Source of the DNA: an uncultured Prevotella sp.
GTDB taxonomy: Bacteria > Bacteroidota > Bacteroidia > Bacteroidales > Bacteroidaceae
DNA: 36,831 nt
Assembly (NCBI GenBank): GCA_946409435.1
Contig: CAMJWJ010000012.1
Location: 1 to 36,831, forward strand
Reading direction: 5' to 3'
The number at the start of each line of letters is the position of its first letter. The stretch's first letter is position 1. The notes under the pieces are model-generated. The model did no database searches. It was not told the DNA's origin and saw only the letters and a program-made list of their open reading frames with translations. Shown piece by piece: positions 8,380-17,526 of this stretch. Made by a program: the position numbers and the translations under genes.

Positions 8380-9393
8380 ATGGGAAAACAGACAATGAAG
8401 GACATCCTGAACAGGATGCTAAACCACGAGGAACTGTCTCGTGAAGAAATGAAGAACATTCTGGTAGGCATCACCCAGAGTGAGTATCCCACGGAGCAGA
8501 TTACCGCCCTGCTGACGGCGCTGCAGATGCGCGGCGTCACCGTCGACGAGCTGTTAGGATTCCGCGACGGCATCTTGGAGACCGGCGTGCCGGCCATTCT
8601 CAATGCCGACCGCTATATCGACGTGGTCGGCACGGGTGGCGACCGCAAGAACACGTTCAACATCTCTACCACGTCGTGCTTCGTCATAGCCGGTGCCGGC
8701 TACAAGGTGGCCAAGCACGGCAACTACGCAGCGACATCGGTCAGCGGTGCCTCTAACGTCATCCAGCACCACGGCATCCGCTTCACCGACGACATCGACC
8801 GGCTGAACCGCTCGCTCGACGAGTCAGGCATCGTCTACCTCCACGCCCAGCTGTTTGCCCGTGCCATGAAGTTCGTAGGTCCCATCAGGAAGGCCCTGCA
8901 GTTCCCCACCATCTTCAACCTGCTGGGACCGCTGGTCAATCCCTCGCAGCCCCAGTGCCAACTGCTCGGTGTGGCCAACCTCGACCAGATGCGGCTGTAC
9001 AGCCAGGTGTACCAGAAGATAGGCATCGACTACGGCATTGTCAACAGCATCGACGGCTACGACGAGATCTCGCTGACCGGCGACTTCAAGGTGACCACGC
9101 GCAGCTACGAGCGCATCTTCAAGCCCAGCGACCTTGGCTTTGAGTGCGCCAAGCCCGAGGAACTGGTGGGCGGTGCCACCGAGGAGGAGGCTGCCGCCAT
9201 CTTCGACGCCGTGCTGGAAAACCGTGCCCTGCCTGCCCAGAAGAATATCGTGCTGGCCAACGCTGCCTTTGGCATCCAGGTGCTTGAAAGGGGCGAGAAG
9301 ACCATTGAGGAATGCATCGACATTGCCCGCGAGAGCATCGACAGCGGCAGTGCCCTGAGGACTTTCAAGAAGTTTGTCGAGCTGAACAGCTAA
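8380..9393 (+). CDS. trpD: Anthranilate phosphoribosyltransferase
   Basis: DVVGTGGDRKNTFNISTT, KHGNYAATSVSGASN motifs. Confidence 0.97.
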   Translation: MGKQTMKDILNRMLNHEELSREEMKNILVGITQSEYPTEQITALLTALQMRGVTVDELLGFRDGILETGVPAILNADRYIDVVGTGGDRKNTFNISTTSCFVIAGAGYKVAKHGNYAATSVSGASNVIQHHGIRFTDDIDRLNRSLDESGIVYLHAQLFARAMKFVGPIRKALQFPTIFNLLGPLVNPSQPQCQLLGVANLDQMRLYSQVYQKIGIDYGIVNSIDGYDEISLTGDFKVTTRSYERIFKPSDLGFECAKPEELVGGATEEEAAAIFDAVLENRALPAQKNIVLANAAFGIQVLERGEKTIEECIDIARESIDSGSALRTFKKFVELNS

Positions 9394-9420
9394 TCATACC
9401 AACAAAAACAGAATCCCACG

Positions 9421-10242
9421 ATGGCAGATATATTAGAAGAAATCATAGCCTACAAGCGCATCGAGGTGGAACAGATGAAGAGCGAACTCAGCGAACGGGA
9501 AATCCATCGCCGCGTGGCACCCCTGCTGAACTTCAGCGTGGCATCGATGGCTACAGCGCTGACCACCTCCGACACGGGCATCATTGCCGAGTTCAAGCGG
9601 CGGTCGCCCTCGAAGGGCTGGATCAAGGAGGACGGCCGTGCCGACGAAATCCCGCTGAGTTACCAGCAGCATGGGGCAGCGGCACTGAGCATCCTGACCG
9701 ACAGCCACTACTTTGGCGGCAGCGATGCCTTCATCGTGACCGCCCGCCAGACGGGTGTCAAGATTCCCGTGCTCTACAAGAACTTCATCATCGACGAGTA
9801 CCAGCTGTTTCAGGCCCGTCTGTGCGGAGCCTCTGCCGTGCTGCTGATAGCTGCCAACCTGACGATGCAGGAGTGCGGCAGCCTACTGCACACAGCCCAC
9901 GAGCTGGGCATGGAGGTGCTGCTGGAGATGCACGACGAGCTGGAGCTGGAGTACGCCGAACTGCAGCCCGACCTCTGCGGCATCAATAACCGCCATCTGG
10001 GCACCTTCGTCACCGACGTCCAGACCTCGTTCCGGCTGGCCGAGCGGCTACGCGACGTTTGTGGTTGTAATACAACCACATACAGGACTGGGCCTGTTCT
10101 GGTCAGCGAGAGCGGCATCAGCAATCCGCAGACCGTCCGCGAACTACGCCAAGCGGGCTTCCGCGGTTTCCTCATCGGCGAGACTTTCATGAGAACCAGC
10201 GCCCCCGGCAAGGCGCTCAACGACTTTATCAGAGAGCTATGA
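9421..10242 (+). CDS. trpC: Indole-3-glycerol phosphate synthase
   Basis: AEFKRRSPSKGWI, SILTDSHYFGGS, GINNRHLGTF, VSESGISNP motifs; contains an apparent in-frame insertion. Confidence 0.96.
   Translation: MADILEEIIAYKRIEVEQMKSELSEREIHRRVAPLLNFSVASMATALTTSDTGIIAEFKRRSPSKGWIKEDGRADEIPLSYQQHGAAALSILTDSHYFGGSDAFIVTARQTGVKIPVLYKNFIIDEYQLFQARLCGASAVLLIAANLTMQECGSLLHTAHELGMEVLLEMHDELELEYAELQPDLCGINNRHLGTFVTDVQTSFRLAERLRDVCGCNTTTYRTGPVLVSESGISNPQTVRELRQAGFRGFLIGETFMRTSAPGKALNDFIREL
10060..10080. repeat. 21-nt perfect inverted repeat inside trpC
   Basis: TGTGGTTGTA-A-TACAACCACA: 10-bp arms, 1-nt centre, coding CGCNTTT just before VLVSESGIS. Confidence 0.9.
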
Positions 10243-10862
10243 TCATAAAAGTATGCGGCATGCGCGACAGCGAGAACATCCGGCAGGTTGAGGAGTTGCA
10301 CCCCGACTGGCTCGGCTTCATCTTCTGGCCGAAGAGTAGTCGCTACGTCAGCGAATATCCAAAGTACATGCCCATCTACGCAAAGCGTGTAGGCGTGTTC
10401 GTAGACGAAGACATCGAGACGGTCAGACAGACTGCTGACGACTATGCCCTCGACATCATTCAACTGCATGGCCATGAAAGCCCTGAGTATGCTGCTCAAC
10501 TGCGCGAGTGGAAGATTGTCAAGGCCATCAGCGTCAGCAGCCGCGAGGACATCTTGACCTATAAAAGCTACGAAGGACTTGTGGACTACTTCCTCTTCGA
10601 CACCAAGTGCCAGACAGCAGGCGGCAGCGGCAGCAAGTTCGACTGGAGCGTGCTCGACGGCTACGACGGCCGTACGCCCTTTCTGCTCTCTGGAGGCATA
10701 GGCCCCGACGATGCTGCTCGCCTCCGTGACTTCCACCATCCGCGGTGTGTCGGCATCGACCTCAACTCGCGCTTCGAGACGGCTCCCGGACTGAAGGACA
10801 CCGGCCGCCTGCGCTGCTTCCTCAACGATATTAAGCAACAGAATCATAACAGCAAACAGTAA
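10239..10862 (+). CDS. trpF: Phosphoribosylanthranilate isomerase
   Basis: IIKVCGMRDSENI, DIIQLHGHES, FLLSGGIGPDDA; overlaps the trpC stop (ATGA). Confidence 0.96.
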   Translation: MIIKVCGMRDSENIRQVEELHPDWLGFIFWPKSSRYVSEYPKYMPIYAKRVGVFVDEDIETVRQTADDYALDIIQLHGHESPEYAAQLREWKIVKAISVSSREDILTYKSYEGLVDYFLFDTKCQTAGGSGSKFDWSVLDGYDGRTPFLLSGGIGPDDAARLRDFHHPRCVGIDLNSRFETAPGLKDTGRLRCFLNDIKQQNHNSKQ

Positions 10863-10869
10863 AAACATC

Positions 10870-11655
10870 ATGGCAAACAAGATCAACAAGCTCTTCGCCG
10901 AAAGGCCACAAGACAAGAAATTCCTCTCGCTCTACTTCTGTGCCGGCAACCCGACGCTCGACGGTACGGGCGACGTCATACTCACCATGCAACGCCGAGG
11001 CATCGACTTCGTCGAGGTAGGCATCCCCTTCAGCGACCCGCTGGCCGACGGTCCCGTCATCCAGACGGCAGCCACCCGTGCCTTGAAGAACGGCATGAGC
11101 GTCAGCCGCCTGTTCCAACAGCTGAAGGCCATCAAGGCCGACGTCCGCATACCGCTCATCCTCATGGGCTACCTGAACCCCATCCTCCACTACGGCATCG
11201 AGCAGTTCTGCCAGTCGTGTGCCGAGGCTGGCGTCAGCGGCATGATCATCCCCGACCTGCCCTTCGACGACTACCTCTCACAGGTGAAGCCCGTCGCCGA
11301 CCGCTACGACCTGCGCGTCATCATGCTCATCACCCCCGAGACCAGCGACGAGCGCATCCGCTTCATCGACGACCACACCGACGGCTTCATCTACATGGTA
11401 TCGTCGGCTGCCATCACCGGCGCCCAGCACAGTTTCGACGACGCCCGTCAGGCCTATTTCCGTCGCATCGACCAGATGCATCTGCGCAATCCCCGCATGA
11501 TTGGCTTCGGCATCAGTAACAAGCAGACGCTGGAGGCTGCCAACGCCAACGCCGCCGGAGCCATCATCGGCTCGAAGTTTGTCACGCTGCTCGACGAGGC
11601 CTGTGGCAATGCCGACCTTGCCCTCGACAGCCTGTTCGACGCGCTGCAGCAGTAA
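10870..11655 (+). CDS. trpA: Tryptophan synthase alpha chain
   Basis: GIDFVEVGIPFSDPLADGPVIQ, LMGYLNPILHYG, GFGISNKQT. Confidence 0.97.
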   Translation: MANKINKLFAERPQDKKFLSLYFCAGNPTLDGTGDVILTMQRRGIDFVEVGIPFSDPLADGPVIQTAATRALKNGMSVSRLFQQLKAIKADVRIPLILMGYLNPILHYGIEQFCQSCAEAGVSGMIIPDLPFDDYLSQVKPVADRYDLRVIMLITPETSDERIRFIDDHTDGFIYMVSSAAITGAQHSFDDARQAYFRRIDQMHLRNPRMIGFGISNKQTLEAANANAAGAIIGSKFVTLLDEACGNADLALDSLFDALQQ

Positions 11656-11668
11656 AGATACACAGCGG

Positions 11669-11704
11669 AGTGCACAGCAGGCTCGGCCTTACTGTGCACT
11701 TTTT
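11669..11704 (+). terminator. Rho-independent terminator of the trp operon
   Basis: AGTGCACAG ... CTGTGCACT followed by TTTT, 14 nt after the trpA stop. Confidence 0.85.
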
Positions 11705-11798
11705 GGCTATAAAATTGTCACCCTATAAACAAAAAAGTCCTGTATATAGTGACATCTGTATGCGTCGTCGAAAAAATGCGCAAAAAAAAGAATTAAAA

Positions 11799-11830
11799 TT
11801 TGGAAAATCCGCAGGTTTTTCGTAACTTTG
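11799..11830 (+). promoter_or_regulatory. Promoter of the glycosyltransferase cluster (TTTG-N20-TAACTTTG)
   Basis: -33 at 11799-11802, -7 at 11823-11830. Confidence 0.75.
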
Positions 11831-11897
11831 CATCAACATCGCACAGGAACGAGACAGGTGCCATTCTGCCTCGGAAACGTGCAACAACTCAGTACCC

Positions 11898-13073
11898 ATG
11901 AAACCCATATCAGAGACACAGGCCACCGACGCGCTGAAGATCGTCTACGTCACACCGGCACTCTACATGGCCGGCGGTGTGGAGCGGGTGCTGACGCTGA
12001 AAGCCAGCTACATGGCCGAGCATTATGGCTACGACATCACTATCGTGCTGACCGAAGGCAAGGACAAGCCGACGTTCTATCCCTTGTCTGACAAGGTGAA
12101 GGTAGTCAACCTGGACTTGAACTTCGAGGAACTCTGGCAGGCATCCTTCCTGAAGAAGACAGTCCTCTACCTGCGGAAACAGCACCAGTTCAAGCGACTA
12201 CTGCGAAAGCTGCTGATGAGCCTGCGGCCAGACATCACCGTCTCGCTGCTGCGACGCGAGATCAACTTCATCAACAGCATCCCCGACGGCAGCAGGAAAA
12301 TCGGCGAGCTGCACATCAACCGCAGCAACTACCGCAACTACGACGCCGAGGGTGGCAGCCGCATGAAAAGACTGTTTGCACGGTGGTGGTCGGCCAGCTT
12401 GGTGAGTCATCTGAAGCAGCTGGACAGGCTGGTAGTGCTGACAGAACGCGACCGCGCATCGTGGGTGGAGCTTGACAACGTCATGGTCATCCCCGACCCG
12501 CTGTCCTTCGTGCCCCTGCAGCAGAGCACCCTCAGCAACCGACGGGTAGTGGCTGTGGCTCGCTACTCCCACGAGAAAGGCATCGACCTGCTGCTGCAGG
12601 CATGGGCGCTGGTGGAGCAACAGAACGACGACTGGCAGCTGGACATCTACGGCGAGGGCGACCGACAGCCCTACGAGCTGCTGGCAAGCAGGTTAGGCCT
12701 AAAACGCTGTACGCTACACGGACGGACCAACGACGTAGAGCGTGCCTATTGCGAGAGCAGCCTCTTCGTACTCAGTTCCCGCTTCGAGGGCTTTGGCATA
12801 GTCATCGTCGAGGCTATGGCCTGCGGACTGCCCGTCGTTGCCTTCGACTGTCCGTGGGGACCGCGCAGCATCATCAGCAACGGCGAGGACGGACTGCTGG
12901 CCGGGCAGGGTGACGTCGCGGACCTGTCGCGCCTGCTGTTGTCGCTGATGGATGACCCTGCACGCCTGACAGCGATGGCTGCTGCTGCCGTCAGGAACGT
13001 CCAGCGATTCCGCATTGAGCGCATTGCCGAACAGTGGAAGCTGCTGTTTGATACCGTCAAGAAAAGTAAGTAA
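11898..13073 (+). CDS. Glycosyltransferase family 4
   Basis: GGVERVLTLKA N-terminus; VAVARYSHEKGIDLLLQAW; SRFEGFGIVIVEAMACGLPVVAFDC EX7E motif. Confidence 0.93.
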   Translation: MKPISETQATDALKIVYVTPALYMAGGVERVLTLKASYMAEHYGYDITIVLTEGKDKPTFYPLSDKVKVVNLDLNFEELWQASFLKKTVLYLRKQHQFKRLLRKLLMSLRPDITVSLLRREINFINSIPDGSRKIGELHINRSNYRNYDAEGGSRMKRLFARWWSASLVSHLKQLDRLVVLTERDRASWVELDNVMVIPDPLSFVPLQQSTLSNRRVVAVARYSHEKGIDLLLQAWALVEQQNDDWQLDIYGEGDRQPYELLASRLGLKRCTLHGRTNDVERAYCESSLFVLSSRFEGFGIVIVEAMACGLPVVAFDCPWGPRSIISNGEDGLLAGQGDVADLSRLLLSLMDDPARLTAMAAAAVRNVQRFRIERIAEQWKLLFDTVKKSK

Positions 13074-13081
13074 AAAAGCGC

Positions 13082-14251
13082 ATGAAGATACTATTCCTCG
13101 TCTATCACGGATTCTCGGAGCATAGCGGTATCTCGAAGAAGATACACTACCAGGTGAAGGGCCTGCGCCAGAACGGCCACGACGTGAGGCTGTGCCACTA
13201 TGGATTTGACGACCGCGGCCATCGCTGCCGCTTCGTCGACGGACAGGTCATCGAGGACTATGGCTCCGGTCCTCTGGCTGCTGCCCGGCAACGCACCAGC
13301 TACGGCTGCATCGGCGACTACTGCCGCCGCGAAGGCATCGAGATGGTCTACGCCCGCTGCTTCCAGAATGCCAGCCCCTGGCTGATACACCTGTTTCGCA
13401 GACTGCGCCACTTGGGCATCCGGGCCGTGACGGAGATACCCACCTACCCCTACGACAACGAGTTCTCCAGCAGCAGCGACTGGAGCATGCGCCTCGACCT
13501 GTGGCTGGACAAGCGGTGCCGCCACGCGCTGTACCGACAGATGGATGCCGTGGTGACCTTCTCCGACGAGGAGCGCATCTTTGGGCAACGCACCATCCGC
13601 ATCAGCAACGGCGTCGACTTCGACAGCATCCCGCTGCACCGGTTTGGAGGTGAGGGGTTAGAGGTGAGTGGTGAGCAGCCGCTCCACCTCATCGGCGTCG
13701 CCGAGGTACACTTCTGGCACGGCTTCGACCGGCTGATAGCAGGCATGGGCGAATACTACAGGAGCGGCGGGACGCGCGACATCGTCTTCCACATCGTCGG
13801 CGGCGTACACCCCAACTATATGCAGGACATCGCGCAGGCTCCCGGTTTCCAGACGCTCATCGACCGCTATGGACTGGCAGGCAAGGTCGTCTTCCACGGC
13901 ACCCTGTTCGGCAGCCAGCTGGACGACGTGTTCAACCAAAGCCAGTTTGCCATCGGTTCGCTGGCGCGCCACCGCAGCGGCATCACCGTCATCAAGACGC
14001 TGAAGAACCGCGAATATGCCACGCGTGGCATGCCCTTCATCTACAGCGAGCAGGACAGCGACTTCGACGGCCAGCCCTACGTGCTGAAGGCTCCTGCCGA
14101 CGAGTCGCCTATCGACATCCAGCGCATCATCGACTTCCTGGCCCACTTCAGCATGAAGCCCGAGGAAATCCGTAAGACGGTGGAGCACCTGGCGTGGAAG
14201 ATACAGATGCAGCGCGTCGTAACCGCTGTCGCCGACATCTCCAAACTGTGA
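13082..14251 (+). CDS. Glycosyltransferase (GT4-like, GT-B fold)
   Basis: MKILFLVYHGFSEHSGISKKIHYQVKGLRQNGHDV N-terminus; position in GT cluster. Confidence 0.7.
   Translation: MKILFLVYHGFSEHSGISKKIHYQVKGLRQNGHDVRLCHYGFDDRGHRCRFVDGQVIEDYGSGPLAAARQRTSYGCIGDYCRREGIEMVYARCFQNASPWLIHLFRRLRHLGIRAVTEIPTYPYDNEFSSSSDWSMRLDLWLDKRCRHALYRQMDAVVTFSDEERIFGQRTIRISNGVDFDSIPLHRFGGEGLEVSGEQPLHLIGVAEVHFWHGFDRLIAGMGEYYRSGGTRDIVFHIVGGVHPNYMQDIAQAPGFQTLIDRYGLAGKVVFHGTLFGSQLDDVFNQSQFAIGSLARHRSGITVIKTLKNREYATRGMPFIYSEQDSDFDGQPYVLKAPADESPIDIQRIIDFLAHFSMKPEEIRKTVEHLAWKIQMQRVVTAVADISKL
13647..13675. repeat. Degenerate heptamer repeat (GAGGTGA-like) inside a glycosyltransferase gene
   Basis: gaggtga ggggtta gaggtga gtggtga g, coding the low-complexity segment GGEGLEVSGE. 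Confidence 0.7.
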
Positions 14252-14295
14252 ACTATGAACTATGAACTATGAACTGTGAACTATGAACTATGAAC
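14247..14295. repeat. Heptanucleotide tandem repeat (TGTGAAC/TATGAAC), 7 units
   Basis: Seven units counted; first unit includes the preceding gene's TGA stop; same repeat as 1463-1525. Confidence 0.95.
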
Positions 14296-14299
14296 TGAT

Positions 14300-15451
14300 A
14301 TGCATATATTATATTTATATCCGGAAATAACCATCAAGGGTGGTGCCGACAAGGTAATCGCAGAAAAGGCAAACTACTTTGCCACCCACGGCTACGAGGT
14401 GACGCTGGTCACCGAGTCGCAGATGGGACGCGAGCCGTCGTTCCCACTCAGCGACAAGGTGAGGCATGTAGACATGGGGCTGGACTTCTACAAGCAATAC
14501 ACGCAAAACATCATCATGCGTGCCGTCACCTACACCACGCTGATGCGCAGCTACAAGCGGCAGCTCAGCCAGCTATTGAGTGAGCTGAAGCCCGACATCG
14601 TCATCACGGCACTTGGAAGGAGCATCGACATACTGCCTGCCATGAAGGACGGCAGCGTGAAACTCGGAGAGGCACACAGCGTGAGGGCACACCTGCGCAG
14701 TTTCTACCTGATAGAACAAAAGGGGTTCTTCTACCGTATGGCCGTCAAATGGATGAGGCGAAGCACGTATCGGAAGATCGCAAAGCTCGACGCATTGGTA
14801 CTGCTCACACCAGAGGATGCCGACAGCTGGCCAGAAGTGTCCTGTCGCTTCGTCATACCCAATGCCGCACCGCCACTGCCTCAGTCGGTGAGCACCTTAC
14901 GCCAGAAACGGGCTATCATAGCTGCCCGCTACAACGACGCCAAGGGGTATGACTACCTGATAGAAGCCTGGAGCATGGTACACCGGCAACACCCCGACTG
15001 GAAACTCGACGTATACGGCTCGGGAGAGTTGCACGATGATGTAGTGCGGCTCATCGAACAGCACAAGCTGACCGAGAGCATCATCCTGCACGAACCCGTC
15101 GACAACATCATGGAGAAGTATCTGGAAAGCTCAATCTACGTGATGAGTTCACGCTTCGAAGCCTTTTCCCTTGTACTCCTTGAGTCGATGGCATGCGGTG
15201 TGCCATGCGTGGCCTTCGACTGTCCCAACGGTCCGCGAAACATCATCAGGAACGGCGAGGACGGACTGCTCGTGGACTATCTGAATCCAAAGGCTCTGGC
15301 TGACGGCATCTGCCGACTGATAGACGATGAGCCGCTGCGCCACCGCCTTGGCGAGCATGCACGACGTAATGTGCAGCGATTCTCACGCGAAGCCATCATG
15401 CAGCAGTGGGAAGAAGTGTTCGACAAACTGACCAACGAGCGACATACATGA
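14300..15451 (+). CDS. Glycosyltransferase family 4
   Basis: GGADKVIAEKANYFATHGYEVTLVTE; IIAARYNDAKGYDYLIEAW; SRFEAFSLVLLESMACGVPCVAFDCPNGPRNII. Confidence 0.93.
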   Translation: MHILYLYPEITIKGGADKVIAEKANYFATHGYEVTLVTESQMGREPSFPLSDKVRHVDMGLDFYKQYTQNIIMRAVTYTTLMRSYKRQLSQLLSELKPDIVITALGRSIDILPAMKDGSVKLGEAHSVRAHLRSFYLIEQKGFFYRMAVKWMRRSTYRKIAKLDALVLLTPEDADSWPEVSCRFVIPNAAPPLPQSVSTLRQKRAIIAARYNDAKGYDYLIEAWSMVHRQHPDWKLDVYGSGELHDDVVRLIEQHKLTESIILHEPVDNIMEKYLESSIYVMSSRFEAFSLVLLESMACGVPCVAFDCPNGPRNIIRNGEDGLLVDYLNPKALADGICRLIDDEPLRHRLGEHARRNVQRFSREAIMQQWEEVFDKLTNERHT

Positions 15452-16554
15452 AGATCGTCTACATATATCCCACACTGGCCACATGGGGTGGCGTCGAGCG
15501 TATTCTGGTGGAGAAGATGAACCTGCTGGCAGACTACGACGGCTACGAGATACACGCCGTGACCTACAACCAGGGCGACCACCCGCTGTCGTTCCAGCTT
15601 GACAGCCGTGTACGCCACACCGACCTCCAGGTGCGTACCCATGCCATATACCGATACCGCGGACTGCGCCGGCTATGGGAGGAATGGAAGCGCTCACGGC
15701 TTTTGAGCAGCAGGCTGCGCGAAAAACTGGACGAGATAGCCCCCGACGTCATCGTGGCCACGACCAACGGCGAGCTGGCGCTGCTATGCAGGCTGAAAGG
15801 CAGCACACCACTCGTCGTGGAGTCGCACGGCGGTTACCAGCACCTGATAGACTATCCGCGCCTGTCGTGGCGCCACCGTCACGACATCCGCCGACGCTAC
15901 CGCCTGCTACATCAGGCCGATGCCATCGTCACCCTGACCGAGCAGGATGCCAGCAAGTGGCGCACGGACTATCCGCAGGTCCACGTCATACCCAACGTGG
16001 TACACCTGAACCCCACTGACAGACTGAGCACGCAGCAACAGAAACGTATCATTTTCGTTGGACGACTGGCGGAGCAGAAAGGCATACCGGAACTCATGGC
16101 CGTATGGCGAATGACGCACCGCCGCCATCCCGACTGGCAGCTCATGATGTTTGGCGAAGGAGACCATGACTATGTGCGCCGGCTGGCCGACGGGCTACAG
16201 GTGTCACCACCCGTCAAGAACATCTTCGACCAGTACTGTAACTGCTCTGTGCTCGTGCTGACCTCACGCTGGGAGCCTTTCGGACTGGTGATTCCCGAGG
16301 CGATGTCGTGCGGACTGCCCGTCGTGTCCTTTGAAGGCGACGGACCCAGCAGCATCATCACCGACGGGGTAGACGGATTCCTCGTGGCCAACCGCGACAC
16401 GGGCATACTGGCCGACCGCCTATGCCAGCTGATTGAGGACGAGACGCTGCGACGCCGCATGGGCGAGGCTGCCGTGCAGTCGGCCCAGCGCTATACTGCT
16501 GCCAACATCATGCCCATGTGGAAAGAACTTTTTGAAACTATCTGCCATTCATAA
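15448..16554 (+). CDS. Glycosyltransferase family 4
   Basis: Start at 15448 (MKIVYIYPTLATWGGVERILVEKMN), overlapping the previous stop; IIFVGRLAEQKGIPELM; EPFGLVIPEAMSCGLPVVSF. Confidence 0.92.
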   Translation: MKIVYIYPTLATWGGVERILVEKMNLLADYDGYEIHAVTYNQGDHPLSFQLDSRVRHTDLQVRTHAIYRYRGLRRLWEEWKRSRLLSSRLREKLDEIAPDVIVATTNGELALLCRLKGSTPLVVESHGGYQHLIDYPRLSWRHRHDIRRRYRLLHQADAIVTLTEQDASKWRTDYPQVHVIPNVVHLNPTDRLSTQQQKRIIFVGRLAEQKGIPELMAVWRMTHRRHPDWQLMMFGEGDHDYVRRLADGLQVSPPVKNIFDQYCNCSVLVLTSRWEPFGLVIPEAMSCGLPVVSFEGDGPSSIITDGVDGFLVANRDTGILADRLCQLIEDETLRRRMGEAAVQSAQRYTAANIMPMWKELFETICHS

Positions 16555-16572
16555 ACGGTAAACGATAAAGAC

Positions 16573-17442
16573 ATGTCAAACTGGTACGATAAATACATGA
16601 CCATCTACGGCCGCCCGTTCAGCGAGGTGCCGCAGGAGATAATAACAGGTACCCGTGAGCGGCTGGCCCGCATGCAGAGTAAGGAGCCACTGGCCAGCAT
16701 CGTGCTGATAGCATACAACGAAGAGACTCACCTGCAGGCCTGTCTGTGGGCCATCAGCGAGATACAATGTAAATACCCCGTGGAAATCATCGGCGTCGAC
16801 AACGACTCCAAGGACCGTACGGCTGAAATCTATCAGCAGGCTGGCATTCCCTTCTACACCGAGTACCAGCACTCGTGCGGCTATGCCCGACGGTGTGGCC
16901 TGCAGCACGCCAAAGGGCACTACTATTTCGATGTCGACAGCGATACGCTCTACCCGCCTCACTACTACGAGGTCATGCTCGAACACCTGATGCAGCCCGG
17001 CGTCAGCTGTGCGTCAGCCACGTGGAGCTACTTCCCCGATGCTAACCACAGCCGGCTCGGTCTGAAACTCTTTGAGATGACACGCGACCTCTTCCTGTGG
17101 ATACAGCACTTCAAGCGCCCGGAACTATCGGTACGCGGACTGGTGTTTGCCTACAATGCCGACTACGGCCGACAAGAGCCTTATCGCGTGGACATTATCC
17201 GAGGCGAAGACGGCTCGATGGCTATGAACCTCAAGAAGTACGGACGCATCGTCTTCGTCCGCGACCGCCGTTGCCGGGCCGTCACGGGCTATGGCACCAT
17301 CGGCCAGCAGTCGCTCTGGCACAGCTTTCTCGGCCATGCACGTATCCAGCTGAAGGGCATCACCCGTATCTTCCACCAGACAGATCACTATGACGACGAA
17401 GAGGATAATCTGGTGAAGGAAATGAGACATGACGAGGCGTAG
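16573..17442 (+). CDS. Glycosyltransferase family 2
   Basis: ASIVLIAYNEETHLQACLWAI, VDNDSKDRTAEI, FDVDSDTLYPP DxD-type motif. Confidence 0.88.
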   Translation: MSNWYDKYMTIYGRPFSEVPQEIITGTRERLARMQSKEPLASIVLIAYNEETHLQACLWAISEIQCKYPVEIIGVDNDSKDRTAEIYQQAGIPFYTEYQHSCGYARRCGLQHAKGHYYFDVDSDTLYPPHYYEVMLEHLMQPGVSCASATWSYFPDANHSRLGLKLFEMTRDLFLWIQHFKRPELSVRGLVFAYNADYGRQEPYRVDIIRGEDGSMAMNLKKYGRIVFVRDRRCRAVTGYGTIGQQSLWHSFLGHARIQLKGITRIFHQTDHYDDEEDNLVKEMRHDEA

Positions 17443-17498
17443 ACAACATAATATCTCATAAATAATGTAAAATAAGACGTAGCGTCATACTTTTTTTG

Positions 17499-17506
17499 TA
17501 TCTTTG
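17499..17506 (+). promoter_or_regulatory. Candidate -7 element TATCTTTG upstream of the GH28-GH105 gene
   Basis: Matches TAnnTTTG 21 nt before the ATG; no clear -33. Confidence 0.5.
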
Positions 17507-17526
17507 CACCAAAACTACTAAAACAG

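Noticed and set aside
9810-10916. 368-aa minus-strand ORF over trpC/trpF
   Set aside because: Overlaps two certain trp genes and has low-complexity serine/arginine runs typical of spurious frames.
11717-11760. TGTCAC...GTGACA imperfect inverted repeat after the trp terminator
   Set aside because: Only short arms with mismatches and a long loop; not strong enough to call a structured RNA or operator.
15406-15447. Upstream start for the third GT4 in the cluster
   Set aside because: The start at 15448 gives the canonical N-terminus MKIVYIYPTLATWGGVERIL and an ATGA overlap with the previous gene.
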